A stretch of DNA of 64,000 nt from Actinoalloteichus fjordicus (GCF_001941625.1 NZ_CP016076.1:5750001-5814000), one strand, 5' to 3'; shown: positions 38,059 through 46,332, numbered from the stretch's first letter. Numbers and translations: made by a program. Notes: a model not told the origin generated them from the letters alone.

Positions 38059-38119
38059 GCTCGCCGCCGAACCGTCGGCGGCGAGCCGATTCCACGCCCC
38101 TTCGCCGCGAGGGCGAAGG
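38059..38119 (+). terminator. Two hairpins between cysN and the ABC transporter genes
   Basis: GCTCGCCGCCGA-ACCG-TCGGCGGCGAGC (38059-38086) is a perfect 12-bp stem with a 4-base loop. CCTTCGCC-GCGAG-GGCGAAGG (38099-38119) is an 8-bp stem. Neither has a U-tract. They may end the cys transcript or set the level of read-through into the transporter genes. Confidence 0.65.
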
Positions 38120-38147
38120 CTTCAACAGGATCAGGGAAGGCTGACAG

Positions 38148-39245
38148 ATGGACCCGTCTCCTCCAGGCCTGCGCCGCGCGGTCTCCGCCGCGCTGGTGGT
38201 GCCGATCGCACTGATCCTGTCCGGGTGTTCGCGGCTCGAGCGGGAACCCGCCGAGCAGACCGCCGGAGCCGCCGATCAAGGTCCGGCGGACGTGGTCAAC
38301 CTCGGGTACTTCCCGAACATCACCCACTGGTCGGCGCTGATCGGCGTCAGCGAGGGCCGTTTCGAGGAGGCGCTGGGCGACACCCGGCTGGAGACCCACA
38401 CGTTCAACGCGGGTCCGGACGCCGTCAACGGTCTGCTCGGCGACTCCCTCGACATCCAGTTCATCGGCTCCAATCCGCCGTTGAGCGCCTACGAGCAGTC
38501 CGACGGCACGCACACCCGGCTGATCGCGGGCGTCACCTCGGGCGGCGCCCAGCTCGTCGTCGCCCCGGAGATCGAGTCGGTCGACGACCTGCGCGGCGGC
38601 ACGATCGCCACCCCGCAGCTCGCGAACACTCAGGACGTCGCGGCGAAGAAATGGCTGTTCGACAACGACATCGAGCAGGGACCCGGCGCGGATCAGATCG
38701 AGGTCTCCAATGTGGACAACGCGGAGACGCTGGCGCTGTTCCGCGACGGCCAGCTGGACGGCGGCTGGCTGCCGGAGCCGTGGTCGTCCCGCCTCGTCAT
38801 CGAGGCCGACGCCGAGGTGCTGGTGGACGAGCGGGACGAGTGGCCGGACGGCCGCTTCCCCACCACGGTGATCATCGCCCGGACCGAGTTCCTGCGGGCG
38901 CACCCGGAGACGGTCGAGGCGATCCTGCGGGCCCACGTCGAGACCGTCCGGTGGGCGCGGGAGAACCCCGAGGAGGCCAAGAACGCCGCGAACGAGGAGC
39001 TGGCGCGGCTGACCGGCAACCCGCTGGAGGAGGCCGTGGTGGACCGGGCCTGGGAGAACATCGAGCCGACCTGGGACCCGGACGCCGCAGGCTTCCCGCA
39101 GCTCGCGGAGAACTCCGTCGACGCGGGCCTGCTGGACGAGGCACCCGAGTTGACCGCCTTCAGCGACCTGCGGCCGCTCAACCGAGTCCTGGCCGAACTG
39201 GGTGAGGAACCGGTCGACGACGCGGGCCTGGACGACGAGTCCTGA
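38148..39245 (+). CDS. Aliphatic sulfonate/taurine-type ABC substrate-binding lipoprotein
   Basis: SsuA/NitT-family binding protein of 365 residues. The signal peptide ends in a lipobox 'ALILSGCS', so the mature protein starts at a lipidated Cys. 'VNLGYFPNITHWSALIGVSE' and 'QFIGSNPPLSAYEQSD' are typical of the SsuA fold. AGGGAAGG lies seven bases before the ATG. Genes for the ATPase and permease follow directly. The position in the sulfur cluster argues for an organosulfur substrate, but the exact ligand is not visible. Confidence 0.88.
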   Translation: MDPSPPGLRRAVSAALVVPIALILSGCSRLEREPAEQTAGAADQGPADVVNLGYFPNITHWSALIGVSEGRFEEALGDTRLETHTFNAGPDAVNGLLGDSLDIQFIGSNPPLSAYEQSDGTHTRLIAGVTSGGAQLVVAPEIESVDDLRGGTIATPQLANTQDVAAKKWLFDNDIEQGPGADQIEVSNVDNAETLALFRDGQLDGGWLPEPWSSRLVIEADAEVLVDERDEWPDGRFPTTVIIARTEFLRAHPETVEAILRAHVETVRWARENPEEAKNAANEELARLTGNPLEEAVVDRAWENIEPTWDPDAAGFPQLAENSVDAGLLDEAPELTAFSDLRPLNRVLAELGEEPVDDAGLDDES

Positions 39246-39269
39246 TCGGAGAAGGATCGAGGAGCAGGC

Positions 39270-40256
39270 ATGACGGTGACGCTCACGGACGAGACGGACC
39301 TCGACGCCCACAGTCGACCGGCGGTCTCGGTGTCGAAGGTGGTCAAGCAGTTCGGGCACGGCCAGGACGCGGTGGTGGCCCTGGACGGGGTCGACCTGAC
39401 GGTGACGCCGGGCGAGTTCGTCTGCCTGCTGGGCGCCTCGGGGTGCGGCAAGACGACGCTGCTCAACCTGCTCGCGCGGCTCGACCAGCCCACCTCGGGG
39501 ACGGTCACGATCAACACCTCGCGGCCTGCGGTGATGTTCCAGGAGCCCGCGCTGATGCCGTGGCTGACGGCGCGACGCAACGTGGAGCTGCCGCTGCGGC
39601 TGGCGGGGATGCGGGCGGCGCCGAGGCGGGCCCGTGCCTCGGAGCTGCTGGAACTGGTGCGGCTGGGCGGGCAGGGGGACAAGCGCCCGCATGAGCTGTC
39701 CGGCGGGATGCGGCAGCGAGTTGCCCTGGCCAGGGCGCTGGCCTCCACGGGCCACGCCCCGGACGGGTCGACCGACGGGGTCGTCCCGACCGGCTCAGCA
39801 GGCGGGGGCGCGACCTCGGGCACGCCGAACGGCTCCGGGGCGCCGGGGCGAGCGCAGAGCACGGCGGTTCACCGGGACGGCGTCCGCGGGCGCCGGGCAG
39901 GCGCGGCCCCGGCGGGATCGGGCAGCGGCCCGGCCCGCCCAGGCCACGACGCGGGCGCCGCCGAGGTCGCGGCGCATCGGCTGCTTCTGATGGACGAGCC
40001 CTTCGGCGCCCTGGACGCCATCACCCGCGACGTGCTTCAGGCGGAGCTGCTCCGCGTGTGGCGAGCCACCGGCACCTCGGTGCTGTTCGTCACGCACGAC
40101 GTGCGGGAGGCGGTCCGGCTGGCCCAGCGGGTCGTGCTGCTGTCCTCGCGGCCGGGTCGGGTCGTGCAGGAGTGGTCCTCCGACGGCAGCGAGACCCTGG
40201 TCGAGGAGATCACCGACCGGCTCCGGGAGGTGATCTCCAGCCATGCCCGAGCCTGA
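39270..40256 (+). CDS. SsuB-type ABC ATPase with a long insert before Walker B
   Basis: ATP-binding subunit of 328 residues: Walker A 'GASGCGKTTLLNLLARLD' (about residue 55), Q-loop 'VMFQEPALMPW', signature 'LSGGMRQRVALARALAS' (143-159), Walker B 'RLLLMDEPFGALDAITR' (237-253) and H-loop 'VLFVTHDVREAV'. In relatives signature and Walker B are about ten residues apart. Here a ~75-residue Gly/Ala/Ser/Pro/Arg-rich, probably disordered segment (residues 161-236) separates them. The reading frame is intact on both sides, so all motifs remain. It overlaps the permease gene by 14 bp. Confidence 0.9.
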   Translation: MTVTLTDETDLDAHSRPAVSVSKVVKQFGHGQDAVVALDGVDLTVTPGEFVCLLGASGCGKTTLLNLLARLDQPTSGTVTINTSRPAVMFQEPALMPWLTARRNVELPLRLAGMRAAPRRARASELLELVRLGGQGDKRPHELSGGMRQRVALARALASTGHAPDGSTDGVVPTGSAGGGATSGTPNGSGAPGRAQSTAVHRDGVRGRRAGAAPAGSGSGPARPGHDAGAAEVAAHRLLLMDEPFGALDAITRDVLQAELLRVWRATGTSVLFVTHDVREAVRLAQRVVLLSSRPGRVVQEWSSDGSETLVEEITDRLREVISSHARA

Positions 40257-41157
40257 CATCGACCAACGGCCGGGCCCGTCGGATCGCTCGCCGGTGGAGA
40301 CGATCGACCTCGGCCGGGTCGGCGCGGGTCTCGACGCCCTCGACACCCCGGCGGAGCGCCGTCCGCCCGCCTGGCGACGGGCCCTGTCCGGGGTGCTGCC
40401 GCCGCTCGTGGCCATCGGCCTGCTGCTGGCGATCTGGCAGGGGTTATGGGCGTTGGCGCTGTGGCCGGAGTTCCGACTGCCCGCTCCCGCTGCGGTCGGT
40501 ACCGAGATCTGGGGCATGGTGCGGACCGGGGAGATCTTCCCGGTGCTGTGGACCTCGCTGCATCGGGCGATCCTCGGCTTCCTGATCGCCGTCGCGGTGG
40601 CGACCCCGCTGGGGCTGCTGGTGGCCAGGGTGCGGGTGGTCCGCGCCGCCGTCGGCCCGGTGATCACCGGCCTGCAGAGCCTGCCCTCGGTGGCCTGGGT
40701 GCCCGCCGCCGTGCTCTGGTTCGGGCTGACGCCGACGACGATCTTCGCGGTGGTCCTGCTCGGCTCGGTGCCCTCGGTGATCAACGGCCTGGTCGCGGGC
40801 GTCGATCAGGTGCCGCCGATCCTGACCAGGGCCGGTCAGGCGATGGGAGCGGGCCGGATCTCCGGCGCCCGCCACATCCTGCTCCCGGCGGCGCTGCCCG
40901 GTTACCTGGCGGGCTGCAAACAGGGCTGGGCGTTCTCCTGGCGCTCGCTGATGGCCGCCGAGCTGATCGCGGCCTCGCCGCAGCTCGGCATCGGCCTCGG
41001 CCAGACCCTCGAGCAGGCCCGCTCGTTCAACGACATGCCGGGCGTCCTGGCCGCCATCCTGTTGATCCTGCTCGTGGGCGTGAGCGTGGACCTGCTGGTG
41101 TTCCGGCCGCTGGAGCGTCGGATACTGCTCGCCAGGGGCCTGTCGGGGGTGGTGTAG
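40243..41157 (+). CDS. SsuC-type ABC transporter permease
   Basis: Membrane subunit of 304 residues with a polar head of about 50 residues and six helices. The binding-protein-dependent permease loop 'KQGWAFSWRSLMAAELIA' and the 'ARVRVVRAAVGPVITGLQSL' stretch are conserved in the NitT/TauT family. It completes a three-gene importer with the lipoprotein and ATPase. The import of sulfonates or other organosulfur compounds is inferred from context. Confidence 0.9.
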   Translation: MPEPDIDQRPGPSDRSPVETIDLGRVGAGLDALDTPAERRPPAWRRALSGVLPPLVAIGLLLAIWQGLWALALWPEFRLPAPAAVGTEIWGMVRTGEIFPVLWTSLHRAILGFLIAVAVATPLGLLVARVRVVRAAVGPVITGLQSLPSVAWVPAAVLWFGLTPTTIFAVVLLGSVPSVINGLVAGVDQVPPILTRAGQAMGAGRISGARHILLPAALPGYLAGCKQGWAFSWRSLMAAELIAASPQLGIGLGQTLEQARSFNDMPGVLAAILLILLVGVSVDLLVFRPLERRILLARGLSGVV

Positions 41158-41235
41158 TCGAGGCCGTGCCGTCTGGGGACCGGACGCGGCGGGCTGCCCG
41201 GCGCTGACGTGTTCGAGGCGGAGACGGCTCGACAG

Positions 41236-41310
41236 GGTCGACACCGCCAGGTCCGACGCAGAGAAGTCCGACACCGAGAAGTCCGATGCAGAGAAGGCCG
41301 AGGCTTGTGA
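41236..41310. repeat. 15-bp tandem repeat in front of the chelatase gene
   Basis: Units at 41251, 41266 and 41281 are GTCCGACGCAGAGAA, GTCCGACACCGAGAA and GTCCGATGCAGAGAA. Weaker copies flank them. The period and core (GACACCGAGA) match the reverse complement of the repeat at 18510-18569. The last units overlap the ribosome-binding region of the next gene. Confidence 0.7.
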
Positions 41311-42032
41311 GTCCGACGCTGGTGGCCGTGGCGCACGGCAGCCGAGATCCTCGTTCGCCCGCGACGATCGACAGCCTCGTGGCGGGTCTGCGCCGAGCAC
41401 GGCCTTCCATGCCGGTGCTGCCCGCCTACCTCGAACTGTCGGCGCCGCCGCTCGACGAGGTGCTCGACGAGGTCGACACGGAGTCGGTGCTAGTGCCCCT
41501 GCTGCTGGGCCACGCCTATCACGCCGGGGTGGACATCCCGACCGCCGTCGAGCGGGCCCGCCGCCGTCGACCGTCGCTGCGGGTGGCGGTCGCCGACGTC
41601 CTCGGGCCGGATGAGCGGCTGGAGTCGGCGGCGCTGCGCAGGCTGGCCGAGGCGGGCATCCGGCCGGGCACGCCGGAGGTCGGCGTGGTGCTCGCGGGCG
41701 CGGGCTCCTCGCAGGAGCAGTCGAACTCCCTGGTGCGTCGGGTGGCCGAAGACTGGGCACGGCACCACGGCTGGGCAGGAGTGGTGCCCGCATTCGCCTC
41801 GGCGACCGGCCCCACCGCCGCCGAGGCCGTCGCCGAGCTGCGCGCGGCCGGTGCCGAACGGATCGCGGTCGCCCCGTGGTTCCTCGCCCCAGGACTGCTG
41901 CTGAACCGGGTGATCGAGGGGGTCCGGGCCGATGAGCCTGCCGCCGTGCTCGCCGAGCCGATGGGCGCGGCACCGGAGCTGGTCGACCTGGTCCTGGACC
42001 GCTACGCGGCGGCGGCTCGCTCGTCAGGCTGA
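41307..42032 (+). CDS. Sirohydrochlorin chelatase (CbiX/SirB-like)
   Basis: Class II chelatase of 241 residues built from two related halves. Metal and tetrapyrrole residues are seen in 'LVAVAHGSRDPRSPATIDSL' (His) and 'SVLVPLLLGHAYHAGVDIP' (two His). The second half repeats the pattern with 'VGVVLAGAGSSQEQSNS'. Iron insertion into sirohydrochlorin would supply siroheme to the sulfite reductase at the head of the cluster; cobalt chelation is the alternative. GTG at 41307 with AGAAGG upstream is preferred; ATG at 41286 would add seven residues. Confidence 0.87.
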   Translation: MSPTLVAVAHGSRDPRSPATIDSLVAGLRRARPSMPVLPAYLELSAPPLDEVLDEVDTESVLVPLLLGHAYHAGVDIPTAVERARRRRPSLRVAVADVLGPDERLESAALRRLAEAGIRPGTPEVGVVLAGAGSSQEQSNSLVRRVAEDWARHHGWAGVVPAFASATGPTAAEAVAELRAAGAERIAVAPWFLAPGLLLNRVIEGVRADEPAAVLAEPMGAAPELVDLVLDRYAAAARSSG

Positions 42033-42241
42033 GGCCGGACGGGTGTCACCGGCTCGGATTCCCGCCGTCGCGGCTGCTCGGGGCGGCTGTCGGCTGTCGG
42101 CAGGCTGGAGGGGCTCGACGGCTCGGGCACGGCCGAGCAGTCCGAGGTTCAGGGGTAGGCCGCCCACCACGCCTGCGGAGATCGACGAATCGGCGTCCCC
42201 GAGTCGCCACGCACTCCTGCCGAGAGCACGTCCCGGTCGCC

Positions 42242-42247
42242 TAGGGT
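42242..42247 (+). promoter_or_regulatory. -10 box of a probable leaderless promoter (enoyl-CoA hydratase)
   Basis: TAGGGT stands seven bases before the ATG at 42255, and no ribosome-binding site is present. This spacing places the transcript start on or next to the start codon. Confidence 0.5.
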
Positions 42248-42254
42248 CGGCCAG

Positions 42255-43058
42255 ATGACCGAGAACCTCGTGCGGCATCGCGTCGCGGACGGCACGGCGA
42301 CGATCACCCTGGACTCCCCGCACAACCGCAACGCGCTGTCCGCCCGGCTGCGTCGCGAACTGCGTGACCTGCTGATCGCGGACATCGCCGACGAGTCGGT
42401 GCGCGTCATCGTGCTCGACCACACCGGCCCGGTGTTCTGCTCCGGCATGGACCTGCGGGAGTCCAGGGGTGCGGGCGCGGCGGATCAGGGCGTGAACGAG
42501 TTCCCGGAGCTGCTGGAGCTGATCTGGACCAGCCCCACGCCGGTCGTCGCCCGACTCGCCGGACCGGCGCGGGCAGGCGGGGTCGGCCTCGTGGCCGCCG
42601 CCGACATCGCGGTGGCCGCCGACACGGCGACCTTCGCCTTCTCCGAGGTGCGACTCGGAGTGGTGCCCGCCGTCATCTCGGTGACCGTCCTGCCTCGGCT
42701 CGCGGCCAGGGCCGCCCACGAGCTGTTCCTCACCGGCGAGACCTTCGACGCCGCGCGGGCCGTCGACATCGGACTGCTGAACTCGGCCGTGGCCGCCGAG
42801 GATCTCGACGCCGAGGTCAGCCGGATGACGCGCATGCTGGCGGCGGGCGGACCGGCGGCGCTGGCCGCGACCAAGGCGATGCTGCGCAGCCCTCGATCGG
42901 GCCGGCTCACGGAGGAGTTCGCCGACATGCTGGCGCTCTCGGCACGCCACTTCGCAGGAGCGGAGGGGCAGGAGGGCATGCGGGCCTTCGCCGAGAAGCG
43001 CCCGCCGTCCTGGGTGCCCGCCGACGGGCCGCCGGGCTCGGCGGCCGGGCGAGGCTGA
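42255..43058 (+). CDS. Enoyl-CoA hydratase/isomerase family protein
   Basis: Crotonase-fold protein of 267 residues. The oxyanion-hole segments are 'PVFCSGMDLRESRG' and 'ARAGGVGLVAAADIAVAAD', and 'FAFSEVRLGVVPAVIS' carries the catalytic-region Glu. Length and motifs are normal for hydratases. The substrate cannot be assigned. It stands alone with its own promoter between the chelatase gene and the CRISPR array. Confidence 0.9.
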   Translation: MTENLVRHRVADGTATITLDSPHNRNALSARLRRELRDLLIADIADESVRVIVLDHTGPVFCSGMDLRESRGAGAADQGVNEFPELLELIWTSPTPVVARLAGPARAGGVGLVAAADIAVAADTATFAFSEVRLGVVPAVISVTVLPRLAARAAHELFLTGETFDAARAVDIGLLNSAVAAEDLDAEVSRMTRMLAAGGPAALAATKAMLRSPRSGRLTEEFADMLALSARHFAGAEGQEGMRAFAEKRPPSWVPADGPPGSAAGRG

Positions 43059-43183
43059 GCGCCCCGGCGGGACGGCGGCCGGTCGACTTCCCCGATCGGC
43101 GCGAGACCGCCGGGATGCAGGCGGCAAGCGAGACGTCGTCTATCAGTCGCGTTCGTCCCGGCAATGTGATCGACATCGAGACT

Positions 43184-43239
43184 CATCCGAAGTGAACGAG
43201 AATCCGGTTACCCGCCGGTAGACCAGCAGGTCAGCAAGG
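43184..43239 (+). promoter_or_regulatory. CRISPR leader of the 43-kb array
   Basis: The 56 bases before the first repeat match the 56 bases before the array at 63.6 kb (opposite strand) at 44 positions without gaps. The match includes GAGAATCCGGTTACC and CAGGTCAGCAAG next to the repeat. This defines the leader end of the array. Confidence 0.8.
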
Positions 43240-43574
43240 GTCTTCCCCGCGTACGCGGGGGTGTTCCCATGTGGTGGAACGGCGTGATGAGGGGCACGGC
43301 GTCTTCCCCGCGTACGCGGGGGTGTTCCAAGGGGGCGGCGGCGATGGTCGATGCACTCCCAGGTCTTCCCCGCGTACGCGGGGGTGTTCCCACGGTGAGC
43401 CCGCGCTGCCCGCCATCGCCGATATCTTCCCCGCGTACGCGGGGGTGTTCCCGGCAGCAGGCCCTCCGGAGCACCGTCGACCGGATCTTCCCCGCGTACG
43501 CGGGGGTGTCCCCCGCTGCCGCATCCGAAAGTCCGGGCGGGCGACATCTTCCCGGCGTACGCGAGGGCGTTCCT
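43240..43574 (+). CRISPR. CRISPR array, type I-E-like, six repeats
   Basis: Repeats of 29 bp start at 43240, 43301, 43363, 43424, 43485 and 43546, with five spacers of 32-33 bp. The repeat begins GTCTTCCCCGCG, has a CCCCGCG-TA-CGCGGGG stem and ends GGGTGTTCCC. Units 1-3 begin with G, 4-6 with A, and units 5 and 6 carry further changes, so the right end is the old, leader-distal end. Size, spacing and repeat sequence are those of type I-E arrays. There is no cas gene in the window. Confidence 0.93.
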
Positions 43575-43808
43575 GCCATCCCTGTTCCCGCTGTGGACAC
43601 TCGGGGCTTCCTCGTGAACGCCGGGTGATCCGACAGGCCGATCCAACGCGAGCCCCTGACCGGCGCGCACGCACCGTGTCGCACCCAGGAACACCGATCC
43701 CGTCGGCTACGCCGATACCCGCCCGCCCGGCTCGCCGCCACCGCCCGCCCGCATGACTCGGCAGGCCCGCTCGGTCTGTCGAACCGCCGTCGAATCGGCC
43801 GTGTCTCC

Positions 43809-43814
43809 TACACT
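43809..43814 (+). promoter_or_regulatory. Candidate -10 box of the first methyltransferase gene
   Basis: TACACT lies 35 bases before ATG 43849 and 14 bases before ATG 43828, downstream of the CRISPR array. The rest of the stretch after the array shows no gene. Confidence 0.35.
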
Positions 43815-43848
43815 GGGTGTCCTAGCGATGACGGAGGGTGGGGTGGCG

Positions 43849-44667
43849 ATGCGTCAGTCGAGGGATCAGCCGGAGCAGGCCGGGGTCGTCCTCCCGGTCG
43901 ATCCGTCCGAGACACCGGGGCCGTCGGGCGCCGCCGACCCGTCCGACCCGGCCTACGAGCGGGCGTTCGCCGCCTTCCTCGCACACACCGATCAGAAGCG
44001 TCAGATGTGGGCGCATCTGGAGTCGATCGTCGCCGATCTGCCGCGTCACGACGTGCTGATCGACGCAGGGGCAGGCGAGGGCGGCACAACGGCGTGGCTG
44101 AGCGGCTCGTTCCGGCGGACCATCGCCGTCGAGCCCAACTCCGTGCTCCGGAAGCGGCTGCACATGGTCTGTCCGACCGCGACGGTGCTGCCGAGCCGAA
44201 TCCTGGAAACCACGCCGGACGCGCGAGGCGACCTGGTGCTCAACTCCCACGTCCTCTACTACATCCCCCGGCCGGAGTGGCCGGCCGTGCTGGCCAGGCT
44301 CGCGTCGTGGATCTCCCGACGCGGTGAGCTGATCGTCGTGTTGCAGAACCCGGACAGCAGCGCCATGGGGATGGTCCGCCACCTGACCGGCCATCGCTTC
44401 GACCTCACCTCCGCCGCCGAGGAGTTCATCACCGGCGATGCGGGCGGGCGGTGGGTCGTCCGGGTCGAGACGAGCCCGGCGCGGGTACGCGCTCCGGATC
44501 TGGAGACCGCCACGACGATCGCCGAGTTCATCCTGGGCATCACGCCCGTGGAGGCACATCCCGAACGCGCCGCAGTGTCGGAGTACGTGCAGGAACACTT
44601 CGTCGCCGCCGACGGCTCCTACACCATCGACTGCACCCAGGATTTCCTGCGGCTCAGACGCCCCTGA
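43849..44667 (+). CDS. Class I SAM-dependent methyltransferase, paralogue 1
   Basis: A 272-residue Rossmann-fold protein. Motif I is 'VLIDAGAGEGGTTAWLSGSF', then 'TIAVEPNSVLRKRL' (motif II acidic residue) and 'GDLVLNSHVLYYIPRPEWPA' (motif IV region), as in SAM-binding enzymes. The C-terminus 'YTIDCTQDFLRLRRP' is shared with the next gene. The start could be ATG 43849 (chosen, after GGAGGGTGGGG) or ATG 43828. The substrate is unknown. It sits next to the CRISPR array, but nothing in it resembles a Cas protein. Confidence 0.75.
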   Translation: MRQSRDQPEQAGVVLPVDPSETPGPSGAADPSDPAYERAFAAFLAHTDQKRQMWAHLESIVADLPRHDVLIDAGAGEGGTTAWLSGSFRRTIAVEPNSVLRKRLHMVCPTATVLPSRILETTPDARGDLVLNSHVLYYIPRPEWPAVLARLASWISRRGELIVVLQNPDSSAMGMVRHLTGHRFDLTSAAEEFITGDAGGRWVVRVETSPARVRAPDLETATTIAEFILGITPVEAHPERAAVSEYVQEHFVAADGSYTIDCTQDFLRLRRP

Positions 44668-44937
44668 TCGGGCAGGCTGCGGGTCGCCGAGGTCCGCCCG
44701 GCGGTTCATGGAACGCACGACGGGACGGCGGCCCTGGCGGATTCGGCAGACTCCGCCCCCCGCCTGGGCGTCGGCGCAGCGCCAGCAGGGTGCGGCGACT
44801 CGACAATAGCTCGGCGCTCGGGCCTGATCAGCCGGGCTGACGGCCTTGGTTCGACCGGCGATCCACCGCCCGCGACCGTGCCTGCCCGACGTCAGACGCC
44901 CGGCGCCCGACCACGACTTCGGGACGAGGAGGTCCCC

Positions 44938-45711
44938 GTGTCATCAGAGCAGATCATGAGCACGCTGCCCGCGCTCGATCCGGCGGGCGAGGGCTATCAG
45001 GAGGCCTTCGCCGCCTACCTTGCACACAGCGACGAGGCGGCGGTGACCAGGCCCCGGCTGGATCGCATCGTCGCGAGTCTGCCGGAGCGGCTGGAGTTCA
45101 TCGACGTCGGTGCGGGCTTCGGCCGGACGGTGCGCTGGTTCGTCGACTCCTTCGCGCACGTCGTCGCGATCGAGCCGAATCTCGAGCTGCATCACCGGAT
45201 CACGCTGGCCGCGCCCGATGCCGAGGTGTTGGGGGGCTCGATCCTCACGGCACAGCCCCGCCTGCCCGCCGACCTGGTGCTCTGCTCTCACATCCTCTAT
45301 TACGTGCCTCGGCAGGACTGGCAGGCCTGCCTGAACCGAATGGCATCCTGGCTGTCCGAAGAGGGCGAACTGGTCGTGCTGCTGCAGAATCCGGACAGCG
45401 ACCTGATGCGGCTGCTCCACCGGTTCACCGGCAGGCGTTTCGACCTCGCCGAGCTGCTCCCCGCCACGCGCGACTCGGGCTGGTCCGTGGTCCTGGACAC
45501 GGTGCCGTCGATCCTCGCCGCACCGGATCTCGACACGGCATTGATGATCTTCCGCTTCTTCCTCAGCGGCATCACCAGCGTTCCCACCGACGAACGACGC
45601 CCGGCCCGGACCCGCGCGGAGCTGACCAGGCAGCTCGACCGGCATCGGCTCGACGACGGCGGCTACCGGATGAGCTGTACCCAGGACGTCCTGCGCCTCC
45701 GACGGCGCTGA
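44938..45711 (+). CDS. Class I SAM-dependent methyltransferase, paralogue 2
   Basis: A 257-residue relative of the preceding gene. 'AFAAYLAHSDEAAVTRPRLD', 'FIDVGAGFGRTVRWFVDSF', 'VVAIEPNLELHHRI', 'LVLCSHILYYVPRQDWQAC' and 'YRMSCTQDVLRLRRR' all align with the first copy. The two arose by tandem duplication. GAGGAGG precedes the GTG at 44938. The 270-bp gap between the copies shows no gene. A joint or stepwise methylation pathway is possible, but no substrate genes are adjacent. Confidence 0.78.
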   Translation: MSSEQIMSTLPALDPAGEGYQEAFAAYLAHSDEAAVTRPRLDRIVASLPERLEFIDVGAGFGRTVRWFVDSFAHVVAIEPNLELHHRITLAAPDAEVLGGSILTAQPRLPADLVLCSHILYYVPRQDWQACLNRMASWLSEEGELVVLLQNPDSDLMRLLHRFTGRRFDLAELLPATRDSGWSVVLDTVPSILAAPDLDTALMIFRFFLSGITSVPTDERRPARTRAELTRQLDRHRLDDGGYRMSCTQDVLRLRRR

Positions 45712-45740
45712 TCACCGTGGGCCTGGGAGGCCTGCGGCAT

Positions 45741-45772
45741 GGGCGGGGCGGGGCGGGGCTGGGGCGGGGCGG
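45741..45772 (+). repeat. G-rich run, potential G-quadruplex
   Basis: Six runs of three or four G separated by one or two bases lie in a 32-bp block between the convergent methyltransferase and barstar genes. The pattern fits a plus-strand G-quadruplex and could act in place of a terminator. Confidence 0.55.
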
Positions 45773-45904
45773 AAGCGACATGCCGGGCTGCTCGAGGACA
45801 CCGGACGGATCACACCAGGTCCGCCGCTCGTCAGATCTCGGCGCCGAGTGTGAGCCCCGGAACGACGAAGCGTGCTCACGGCAACAGCACCGCGGCGACT
45901 CGGC

Positions 45905-46255
45905 TCAGACCTCGACGAAGACGACGGACAGCTTTCGGTCGCCCGGCTCGTCCTGCTCGACGGCGTCGAGCACCGCACGCCGAATCCGAGGGAAGCCCGC
46001 CGGATCACGGTCGGCGTAGCCCGCCGGGTCGACCCAGACGAGCCGGTGCTCGCCCTCTTCGAGCCAGGACAGGTCGGTCAGGCAGTCGTAGAGGGCGTCG
46101 AGGTTGTGGCCGAAGGTCTCGGGAAAACCGAGCAGGCGCGCGATCGCGTCGATGACCTCGGCGGAGTCCGCCAGTTCTCGACCGTCCAGGACGTGCGGCC
46201 AGGCGCCGTCGGCCTGCGCCTGCTCGATCGCCTCGACGACCAGGTCCCAGCTCAT
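45905..46255 (-). CDS. Barstar family protein
   Basis: A 116-residue protein with the barstar (RNase inhibitor) fold: 'WPHVLDGRELADSAEVIDAI' and 'GHNLDALYDCLTDLSWLEEG' are the strand and helix that plug the active site of barnase in the classical complex. No barnase-like RNase is encoded nearby, so it may be an orphan immunity protein or have another partner. It is the last gene of a three-gene unit: its ATG overlaps the stop of the small membrane peptide gene (ATGA). Confidence 0.88.
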   Translation of the reverse strand: MSWDLVVEAIEQAQADGAWPHVLDGRELADSAEVIDAIARLLGFPETFGHNLDALYDCLTDLSWLEEGEHRLVWVDPAGYADRDPAGFPRIRRAVLDAVEQDEPGDRKLSVVFVEV

Positions 46256-46332
46256 CGCTGCACGAGCCAGGCGACGAGGACCAACAGGATCAGTCCGATC
46301 AGGACGAGCGTGATGCGACGGGGAGAGTTCAC
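46252..46332 (-). CDS. 26-residue single-helix membrane peptide
   Basis: The product is a short basic head 'VNSPRR' followed by one hydrophobic helix ('ITLVLIGLILLVLVAWLVQR'). GGGAGG lies six bases before the GTG, a near-ideal ribosome-binding site, and both ends overlap the neighbouring genes by four bases. That arrangement is hard to explain unless it is translated. No family is recognised. Confidence 0.65.
   Translation of the reverse strand: MNSPRRITLVLIGLILLVLVAWLVQR

Noticed and set aside
43208-43741. Open frames with repeated 'TPPRTRGR' or 'FPAYAGV' peptides
   Set aside because: They are translations of the CRISPR repeats. The 61-62-bp periodicity explains the peptide repeats.
43059-45711. 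The two methyltransferases as CRISPR-associated proteins
   Set aside because: Their motifs are those of ordinary class I SAM enzymes and nothing resembles a Cas family. Adjacency alone is not evidence.
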